Shown: positions 1-5,122 of the stretch, in pieces
Position numbering within the stretch: position 1 is the stretch's first letter
Layout: each line of letters begins with the position of its first letter
DNA from: Terriglobales bacterium
GTDB lineage: Bacteria > Acidobacteriota > Terriglobia > Terriglobales > Acidobacteriaceae
Reading direction: 5' to 3'
Length of the DNA: 9,192 nucleotides
Assembly: GCA_019241735.1 (NCBI GenBank)
Contig: JAFAWN010000084.1
Location: 1-9,192, forward strand
Program-made: the position numbers and the translations under genes
Notes under the pieces: model-generated
Database searches by the model: none
Told to the model about the DNA's origin: nothing
Seen by the model: the letters and a program-made list of their open reading frames with translations, nothing else

Positions 1-309
1 CATAAATCTCTGGACTGGTTCTACCAGGGTTGGGTAAATGGCACATCTGTCCCACGCTTCGAATTGCGATCGGTCCGGTTCACAGACAAGCCAGGGTCGA
101 CCATTGTGTCCGGCTACGTTCTCCAGAAATTCGCTGCGGCAGATCTAGTGACCCCAGTCCCGTTGTACGCCAGCATCGCGGGAAAGAGCGTGCTCCTAGG
201 CCGGGTTTTCGCCGATGGCCCGGAGACGCCATTTCACCTCACCGCGCCGGCCGGGACACGAAAATTGCTGATCGACCCCAATCAAACGCTTTTAGCACGC
301 CGCCATTAG
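1..309 (+). CDS. M1-family metallopeptidase, C-terminal fragment (gene starts upstream of the window)
   Basis: The frame is open from the first base (reading HKSLDWFYQGWVNGTSVPRF) and stops at TAG 307-309, leaving 102 residues. The DWFYQGWVNGTSVPRFEL stretch, then two beta-rich segments (VPLYASIAGKSVLLGRVF and PFHLTAPAGTRKLLIDP), resembles the C-terminal end of large secreted M1 (gluzincin) aminopeptidase-like proteins that I associate with Acidobacteriota. The catalytic HExxH-x18-E region would lie upstream, outside the window, so activity cannot be judged here. The family cleaves N-terminal residues from peptides using one zinc ion, and this tail belongs to the non-catalytic C-terminal part. 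A TTG at 64 could start a shorter frame, but the recognisable residues before it show that the gene continues upstream. It converges on the sigma-factor gene with only 24 bp between the stop codons. Family assignment is moderately sure. Confidence 0.72.
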   Translation, partial: HKSLDWFYQGWVNGTSVPRFELRSVRFTDKPGSTIVSGYVLQKFAAADLVTPVPLYASIAGKSVLLGRVFADGPETPFHLTAPAGTRKLLIDPNQTLLARRH

Positions 310-333
310 CTTCTTTGGCCTGTGCCAGACTAA

Positions 334-1179
334 TTACGTTCCTGCCGTCGCACTTCGTGCCCGCCTTGGTTCGGCTGCAACAACCTCAGCATGGCCCTGA
401 TCAGTAGTCTCTCCCAAGGTTGTCCGCAACCGCCGCACCGCCATCGAGTGAATCTGTGAAACCCTCGACTCGCCTACCCCGAGCGCCGTTCCGACTTCCT
501 TCATCGTTAGTTCCTTGTAATAGTAGAGGGTGAGTACTTGCCTCTCTTTTTCGGGAAGCTGGTTTACCGCGGTGTCCAGCTGCTCTCTGGTCTCTGACCG
601 CAGACACAAGATTAGCGGAGTTTCTTCGGGATCACTGGGCAGATACTCGCATAGATCCTCATCCTTGCCATCACGGCTCGACTGAATCCTCAGGCTGCCA
701 ATTTCAAGCCCATTAAGCTCACCCAATAGCGCCTGCAGTTCCCCAAGATTCATGCCTAACTCAATCGCAATTTCACTTTCATTCGGGCTGCGGCTTAGCT
801 CAGACCGTAGCTTGTTATGGGCGTCGTCCAGCCGGCGGCCCTTCCGACGCAGGTCTCGCGGACTCCAATCCATCTCCCGCAAACTGTCAAGAATTGCCCC
901 GCGGATGCGAAATTTTGCATACGAAGGGAACCGCACCAGCTTCGTGCAATCGAATTTGTGCAGGGCATCGATCAACCCGAGCACTCCGGCATGGATCATG
1001 TCCTCGAGCGGTACGTGACGGGGGAGATGCTCGTGGATACGGCGCGCAATACAGCGAACCTGGGGCAATTGCTCCATTAACAGGCGCTCTTGCCAGGCTA
1101 CAACCGCAGGCTCAGCCTCGAGCTCAGATTGCAGTATCCTCGCGCCCGATGCGTTGTCTTCGGCGACCAGATTTTCCAT
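334..1179 (-). CDS. RNA polymerase sigma factor, FliA/WhiG (sigma-28) family
   Basis: This 281-residue sigma-70-class factor directs core RNA polymerase to a promoter subset. Region 2 spans about residues 36-107: LEDMIHAGVLGLIDAL is the core-binding helix, and FPSYAKFRIRGAILDSLREMDW is the -10 recognition/melting part typical of FliA. Region 3 is about 115-190. Region 4 is about 200-255, with the LYYYKELTMKEVGTALGVGESRVSQIHS helix-turn-helix that reads the -35 element. The family is usually 230-260 residues; here a basic, Ala-rich tail of about 26 residues follows region 4. The ATG at 1179 is forced by an in-frame TGA 12 nt upstream. No clear Shine-Dalgarno is visible, and the start lies on a perfect hairpin (separate entry). 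No flagellar gene or anti-sigma factor (FlgM) is present, so motility control cannot be assumed; a general or developmental role (WhiG/SigD-like) is equally possible. Family call very sure, regulon unknown. Confidence 0.93.
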   Translation of the reverse strand: MENLVAEDNASGARILQSELEAEPAVVAWQERLLMEQLPQVRCIARRIHEHLPRHVPLEDMIHAGVLGLIDALHKFDCTKLVRFPSYAKFRIRGAILDSLREMDWSPRDLRRKGRRLDDAHNKLRSELSRSPNESEIAIELGMNLGELQALLGELNGLEIGSLRIQSSRDGKDEDLCEYLPSDPEETPLILCLRSETREQLDTAVNQLPEKERQVLTLYYYKELTMKEVGTALGVGESRVSQIHSMAVRRLRTTLGETTDQGHAEVVAAEPRRARSATAGT

Positions 1180-1202
1180 GAATTGCTTTCAGAAGCAATT
1201 CA
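1179..1202 (-). promoter_or_regulatory. Perfect 10-bp hairpin/inverted repeat over the translation start of the sigma-factor gene
   Basis: Read on the minus strand, TGAATTGCTT, a CTGA loop and AAGCAATTCA form a perfect 10-bp stem with a 4-nt loop. The last base of the stem is the A of the ATG start codon. The structure fills the place where a Shine-Dalgarno should be, and no purine-rich ribosome site is seen outside it. A second GAATTG copy just upstream (about 1200-1206) could pair with the same 3' arm, giving an alternative register. In RNA this could hide the start codon; in DNA the dyad could be a protein-binding site. The symmetry is visible in the sequence, while the regulatory role is inferred. 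Confidence 0.5.
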
Positions 1203-1253
1203 ATTCTAAGCAGCAACCATGCGAGGAATTAGAGTTCGGGCAGGAACGAAGGT

Positions 1254-1270
1254 ACTGTTTTGCCAAAACA
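1254..1270. repeat. 17-bp palindrome in the gap between the small exported protein gene and the sigma-factor gene
   Basis: CTGTTTTGCCAAAACAG is a perfect dyad of 7+7 bp around a 3-bp centre. It lies about 75 bp upstream of the sigma-factor start, in the 164-bp gap (1180-1343) that otherwise shows no gene. It could be an operator. It recalls the CTGT-ACAG ends of a proteobacterial LexA box, but the spacing is 9 bp rather than 8, so I do not call it LexA. No convincing -35/-10 pair was found nearby. Confidence 0.35.
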
Positions 1271-1343
1271 GGAAGAGGGACCAAAAGGGGAGGCGCACCC
1301 GCGCGCTGACCAGCTTACGGACCACCTATATTTCGCGCTGAAG

Positions 1344-1928
1344 TTACCTGGGAAGCTGTCGTAGCGCAGCGTGCGCTAACTCGGAAGCGCGTTGCATCTT
1401 CGCTTGCTCGTCGCCGGTGCCACCGACCCCTACCCGCAGGAGATAGCTCCCCTGCAGCGCATAGATTGCGCCATCATGACCTGAATAGATCCAATAGGCT
1501 GCTTCGCCGACGCCGGGAACCCTTCGCGAAGGACGCCGTTCCTCCTTCTCCCTTCCTGTGCGTCTTTTCCCCGCGCTGTCGTGCTCGACGTCGGAGGTGT
1601 CATCTTGGCCGGAGAATTTTTCTTTCCAGAAATCGCGCACATTCACCTTATCCCCTGCAGCTTGTTGCATTACATCCAGGCTGATCGACTGGCTAAAAGG
1701 GGAAAGACTGAAGAAGCACTGGCTGGAAGTGAGATTGCCGTCATCATTCGAACTTGCCCGCTTTGCTACGGGCGCGCTCCCCTGAATTTTTTCGATGTCG
1801 GCTGGGGTGAGAAGTTTGCAGGCATCGAGAGGTTTGAAAGGCGGGTCCATTGCCCAGATCCTTCCACACTCCAAAATTGAGACCAGCAGAAAGATTATTC
1901 GGATTGTAGGAAACTTGCGAAAAGTCAT
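1344..1928 (-). CDS. Small exported protein of unknown function with CxLLT and VPGVGEAAYW motifs
   Basis: The 194-residue product has an N-terminal signal peptide: basic MTFRKFPTIR, hydrophobic core IIFLLVSIL, and a likely signal peptidase I site after IWA at residue 26. The mature part contains ACKLLTPADIEKIQG (Cys37), a second cysteine in SSQCFFSL (Cys71), a very charged stretch at about residues 114-137, and VPGVGEAAYWIYSG followed by a hydrophobic strand (SYLLRVGVGG). The CxLLT...C...VPGxGxAA pattern recalls DUF3558-like extracytoplasmic domains, in which the two cysteines may pair; this is resemblance by eye only. Cys21 (SILEC) is a poor lipobox because of the Glu at -1, so I favour a soluble periplasmic protein over a lipoprotein. 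Only a weak AGG lies upstream of the ATG. It sits 138 bp after the 902-residue gene and 164 bp before the sigma-factor gene, on the same strand. No function is assigned. Confidence 0.75.
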   Translation of the reverse strand: MTFRKFPTIRIIFLLVSILECGRIWAMDPPFKPLDACKLLTPADIEKIQGSAPVAKRASSNDDGNLTSSQCFFSLSPFSQSISLDVMQQAAGDKVNVRDFWKEKFSGQDDTSDVEHDSAGKRRTGREKEERRPSRRVPGVGEAAYWIYSGHDGAIYALQGSYLLRVGVGGTGDEQAKMQRASELAHAALRQLPR

Positions 1929-1954
1929 CGCACAAGAACCTGGCTAAAGATTGG

Positions 1955-1978
1955 GGCCGGCAAGCATTTGTGCCAGCC
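1955..1978 (-). other. Possible hairpin between the 902-residue gene and the small exported protein gene
   Basis: On the minus strand GGCTGGCA and TGCCGGCC form an 8-bp stem with one G-U pair around an 8-nt loop. It lies about 90 nt beyond the stop of the 902-residue gene and 27 nt before the next start. It lacks a U-tract (CCCAATCTTTA follows), so it is at best a weak or factor-assisted terminator, or a 5' leader structure of the next gene. The rest of the 138-bp gap shows nothing recognisable. Confidence 0.3.
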
Positions 1979-2066
1979 AGCCCCCTGAATAGACCGTCAA
2001 GCCCTATTGAGCCAGGTGTTCTCGGCTCCTACAACTGGGTCGCTAAATTCACCTGCTTTACAACTC

Positions 2067-4775
2067 CTACTGGCAGGACTGATTCCCCACCAGTATGTAT
2101 GACCCATTTACCGTGGTGTCGGCGTTCTCCAGCAGCCCGGTGCCAGCCGCTCCTACCAGCAGCTGAGTGTTTCCGTAAATACTCACTAATTTGTTCGTGG
2201 GTTGTAGCGCGCCCACCAGGCTGTCGGCGATCACGATCTGTATGGTTCCATCTGCGGTGTAGTTACTTGAAGGGTCTGCGGCACCATCCGAATTTAAGAG
2301 CTTGCCTCCGGTCGGGCTCACACTGACATGCCCATATTCAAATGCCACTGTCCCGCCGGCGGCGTTCGTGTTCATGTCCACGAAGTATTCAGTTCCGTTC
2401 GGCGCGGTAAAGAAAATGGTCCACGCCGAATTTGGTTGCAGCGGAGCGGTAAGGTTTGCGACCTTCATGGTAAAGGTCAACTGGTTCGGAGTCGCGGTGC
2501 TGGTGAAAGGTTCAGCAATGGAGATCGATTGGATATCCAATTGGCTGTTGGCAGGCGCCGCGGTTTGATCTCCCGTCGGATCGGTAATTACTGTGATTCC
2601 GGGGAGCTTGCACGAAGTTTGAGGAGCAGGAGCGGGAGCTTCAACTAATTCGCCGCAACTGGCGCTGATGCCCTGACTGTTCTGTGCCTGGATTTTGTAA
2701 TAGTACTGCTTCGGATTGCTGGGAACAGCTTTCGTATCCAGAAAGAAATTCTTCGTTCCTACGACCTGCGCATACAGAGTTTCCTTCCCGCTGGCGGTGC
2801 CGCGCAGAATCCGATACCTGGTGATCTTGGCCCCCCCAGAGTCGGGAGGGTTCCACCGCACCAGCACTCCGTTGCTGTACTGTAAGGCGGAGATCCCTTG
2901 CGGCGCACCCGGAACATCCGGCTCTATCGGATCATAGGCGGCCAAAAGCCTCCGGCCTCCCGACTGCCGGATAATTGTCCCTAGGGCGCTTCGCGAGGCT
3001 GACGGCGGAGAGGTTGCATCGCAACTGCCGGCCACGCAGCCAGCGGCAAAGGCTCCCAACACCCGCCCTTGCGAATCAATGGTGAGGTCCATGAAATCGA
3101 GCATGTTGCGATCAGCTCCGCCCACCGCATTGCTCGAACACCCGGTGGTTCCCAGATCGCAGATCGACCCAACCTGGACAGGTTGTGTCGGCGTGGCATC
3201 TACCGTTATGTAAGATTGCCCGCCATCATAGGTAGTCGCGATGTACGCATGCCAGATTCCGTTAAAGTTAACAGGATCCTCATAGTTCCCTCCCGTTGGC
3301 GATCCCAGGAACATGAATGCAGCACGTTGAGGATCTCCAGCAACCACCTCCGGGAACGTAGAATTTTGAATATTGAACGGCCCTCCCACATCATAGGACT
3401 TGCTCCAGGTCACCCCTCGATCGTGGGAAACCGCGATCTTTGGATGTCCGCTTTGGTCTTGATAACCGAAATAGACAGTTCCATCACTGGCGATCCCTAC
3501 GGACGGATCAACGAGTCCTAAGCCGGGCTGGCTGTCAGGAATCGGCCGGACCGTCCAGGTGACCCCGTTGTCGGTCGACACCGCAACAATCTGGTGCGCT
3601 CCGCAACTGGCATTCGGAACGTACACCGTTCCATCAGGCGCAACTTTGACATGTCCGTGAATTGCGCCGCCGCAATCTAGGAGGGTATAGGTAGGAACTC
3701 CGGGGCCAAAAGTCAGACCGCCATCATCGCTTCTGGCACATAATGCGGTCACGCTATCCTGCGAGCAATAATAGACAGCGTTCGAATACAGCGGGTGCGG
3801 CGGCGGAGGTGGTGTGGAGGACGGATTATACGGTCCAGCTCCCACCGTCTGGTGATCCACGCCAGCGGGCTGCCCTGAACCCTGGGATTGCGTCCAGGTA
3901 TTTCCATCATCGTCTGAATAAGCCATCAGGCTGGTCGCCCCCGCCAACTGCGACTGGAACACGCGCCCCGGCGAGGCGCCGAAGTGGTCGCAAAATCCAA
4001 TTGGATCGAGAGTGTTGACCGTTTCCACCGGGCTGGTCACGTCTTCCCACAAAGTCGATGCTGGCGAAGAACAGTCATTAAAGCTGACCCGATACTCATT
4101 CAGGTTCGAAGTGAAGAACGCCACTCCGCCCTGGTTCACCAGATCGTGTTTCAAACTGGCAACGTTCGGATTCCAATCCACGCCAATTGAAGGCTCACCA
4201 GACATGGCGGCGCCCCCGGCGCTATTCGGGGCGGGATAAACCAGGTAGCGGGGTGGAACCCCAGCTCCCTGTTTTCCGCCGACTGGCTTCGGTTGCAGCG
4301 AAATGGTTCCCACAAAACTCTGCCCCAGAGGCAGGAAGGGATCGGCTTCGACGGTGTACGTCCCGGAAACGGCGGGAATCGTAACCGTGTGCGGGTCCGA
4401 TCCATTGTTCGCCACCCCCAGAAGGGTGCCACTGGAGTTGAACACATATAGGTCGAAATCCGCCACAACGTTAGGCCAGGCAATAGAGATCGTCACCTGC
4501 TTGCTTTTCTGATCGGCGGCCGCAGCGTTCACCGTCAGCGTGAAAATGTCACAAGAATTTGGCACGGTGCAGACAGGATTTCCCGCCTGGTCCGTCGCGT
4601 TCGGCGCATAGTAAGGTCCTGCGGTATATGTCAACGTTGGACTGGTATCGCTCACCGTTCCGCTGGCCGGGGTCGCTGCCTTTGCCGGCACAGTTGCCAG
4701 AACTAAAATCATCAGAAAAGCTGCGAGACTCAAGAACATCACGACCGGCCAAACTGTGCGGTTGCTGGGGAACAT
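2067..4775 (-). CDS. Secreted multidomain protein: PPC-like domain, Asp-box beta-propeller, fibronectin type III, C-terminal beta module
   Basis: This is a 902-residue exported protein. Residues 1-33 form a signal peptide, probably cut after AKA. Residues ~44-162 look like a bacterial pre-peptidase C-terminal (PPC) beta-sandwich, with VADFDLYVFNSSGTLLG and SGTYTVEAD; Cys69 and Cys75 may pair. Residues ~175-600 carry five Asp-box-like motifs (287 SDDDGNTW, 349 SDDGGLTF, 400 STDNGVTW, 450 SHDRGVTW, 515 TYDGGQSY), the hallmark of BNR/sialidase-type propellers. The FRIP motif and arginine triad of true sialidases are not apparent, so glycosidase activity is not claimed. Residues ~620-712 are a fibronectin type III domain (PGAPQGISA, VRWNPP, YYYKIQAQNSQG). 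Residues 724-902 are an unnamed beta-rich module bracketed by Cys722 and Cys901. The ATG is fixed by an ideal AGGAGG and the signal peptide. A binding or scaffold role outside the cytoplasm is inferred. It is divergent from the EXO-like gene. Confidence 0.88.
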   Translation of the reverse strand: MFPSNRTVWPVVMFLSLAAFLMILVLATVPAKAATPASGTVSDTSPTLTYTAGPYYAPNATDQAGNPVCTVPNSCDIFTLTVNAAAADQKSKQVTISIAWPNVVADFDLYVFNSSGTLLGVANNGSDPHTVTIPAVSGTYTVEADPFLPLGQSFVGTISLQPKPVGGKQGAGVPPRYLVYPAPNSAGGAAMSGEPSIGVDWNPNVASLKHDLVNQGGVAFFTSNLNEYRVSFNDCSSPASTLWEDVTSPVETVNTLDPIGFCDHFGASPGRVFQSQLAGATSLMAYSDDDGNTWTQSQGSGQPAGVDHQTVGAGPYNPSSTPPPPPHPLYSNAVYYCSQDSVTALCARSDDGGLTFGPGVPTYTLLDCGGAIHGHVKVAPDGTVYVPNASCGAHQIVAVSTDNGVTWTVRPIPDSQPGLGLVDPSVGIASDGTVYFGYQDQSGHPKIAVSHDRGVTWSKSYDVGGPFNIQNSTFPEVVAGDPQRAAFMFLGSPTGGNYEDPVNFNGIWHAYIATTYDGGQSYITVDATPTQPVQVGSICDLGTTGCSSNAVGGADRNMLDFMDLTIDSQGRVLGAFAAGCVAGSCDATSPPSASRSALGTIIRQSGGRRLLAAYDPIEPDVPGAPQGISALQYSNGVLVRWNPPDSGGAKITRYRILRGTASGKETLYAQVVGTKNFFLDTKAVPSNPKQYYYKIQAQNSQGISASCGELVEAPAPAPQTSCKLPGITVITDPTGDQTAAPANSQLDIQSISIAEPFTSTATPNQLTFTMKVANLTAPLQPNSAWTIFFTAPNGTEYFVDMNTNAAGGTVAFEYGHVSVSPTGGKLLNSDGAADPSSNYTADGTIQIVIADSLVGALQPTNKLVSIYGNTQLLVGAAGTGLLENADTTVNGSYILVGNQSCQ

Positions 4776-4780
4776 GCGTG

Positions 4781-4786
4781 CCTCCT
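4781..4786 (-). promoter_or_regulatory. Consensus Shine-Dalgarno of the 902-residue secreted protein gene
   Basis: AGGAGG on the minus strand sits 5 nt before the ATG at 4775. It matches the anti-SD perfectly and fixes the start immediately ahead of the signal peptide. Confidence 0.85.
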
Positions 4787-5122
4787 GGGAATGTGCAAGC
4801 GTAGGGCGCGAAATCTGTGCGATTTTAACGTAGGAACGGAGGAAAGATGCAACCCTTCTTTGTTAAGTTGCTTAATACTTCGATACCGCTTCTCACTGCA
4901 TCCCGAGCCAACAAAGCAAGGAGTAACCGCCAGGACTACGCTTCGCTTTTGATTGACAAATTTGCTGCGCGAAGTCAAAGTGCTAGCGCAGCTTAATTAC
5001 CCCCCTGATCGCTGCTCATCCTGATTTTGTTGCGGCTTTTCCCAGCTACGCCGGCTGCTCTGCTGTCGGTTTGCTGGTCGATGTCCGGCTGCCCCGTCTA
5101 CTGTCAGCGCAAAAGGAAAAGT
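4787..5122. promoter_or_regulatory. Divergent intergenic region between two secreted-protein genes
   Basis: The 347 bp between the two start codons must hold promoters in both directions. Plus strand: a perfect TTGACA at 4953-4958, but the hexamer 17 bp on (CAAAGT) is a poor -10, so no promoter is claimed. Minus strand: TAAAAT at 4822-4827 is a fair -10, with only a weak TTGCAT 19 bp upstream. A 7-bp inverted repeat, GCTGCGC (4964-4970) and GCGCAGC (4986-4992), encloses 15 nt and may be an operator or leader stem. A run of six C lies near 4999. A TTG at 5027 opens the EXO-like frame upstream, but that 32-residue extension (5027-5122) looks non-coding. No small gene or RNA is recognised. Confidence 0.4.
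5113..5118 (+). promoter_or_regulatory. Shine-Dalgarno deciding the EXO-like start
   Basis: AAGGAA lies 4 nt before the ATG at 5123, whereas the longer TTG start at 5027 has no purine-rich site before it. Together with the signal peptide that begins at 5123, this favours the shorter protein. Confidence 0.6.

Noticed and set aside
30..407. Open frame of 125 codons on the plus strand
   Set aside because: It overlaps the M1-peptidase tail in another frame and runs into the sigma-factor gene. The protein is Arg/Pro/His-rich low-complexity sequence with no family resemblance, typical of a shadow frame.
1254..1270. LexA/SOS box
   Set aside because: The half-sites CTGT and ACAG are present, but the spacer is 9 bp instead of the 8 bp of the proteobacterial box. 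The host is probably not a proteobacterium and the adjacent genes are not SOS genes.
2067..4775. Calling the Asp-box protein a sialidase
   Set aside because: Asp boxes occur in many propellers. The FRIP motif and arginine triad required for sialidase catalysis are not apparent, so only a propeller fold is claimed.
334..4775. A three-gene operon ending in the sigma factor
   Set aside because: The genes share a strand, but gaps of 138 and 164 bp containing dyads, and the lack of functional linkage, make independent promoters at least as likely.
4953..4981. Complete sigma-70 promoter for the EXO-like gene
   Set aside because: The -35 TTGACA is perfect, but at 16-18 bp spacing no hexamer matches TATAAT in more than about half its positions.
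5027..5122. N-terminal extension of the EXO-like protein from TTG 5027
   Set aside because: It would put 32 residues with several cysteines before a well-formed signal peptide. The ATG at 5123 has a Shine-Dalgarno, and the TTG has none.
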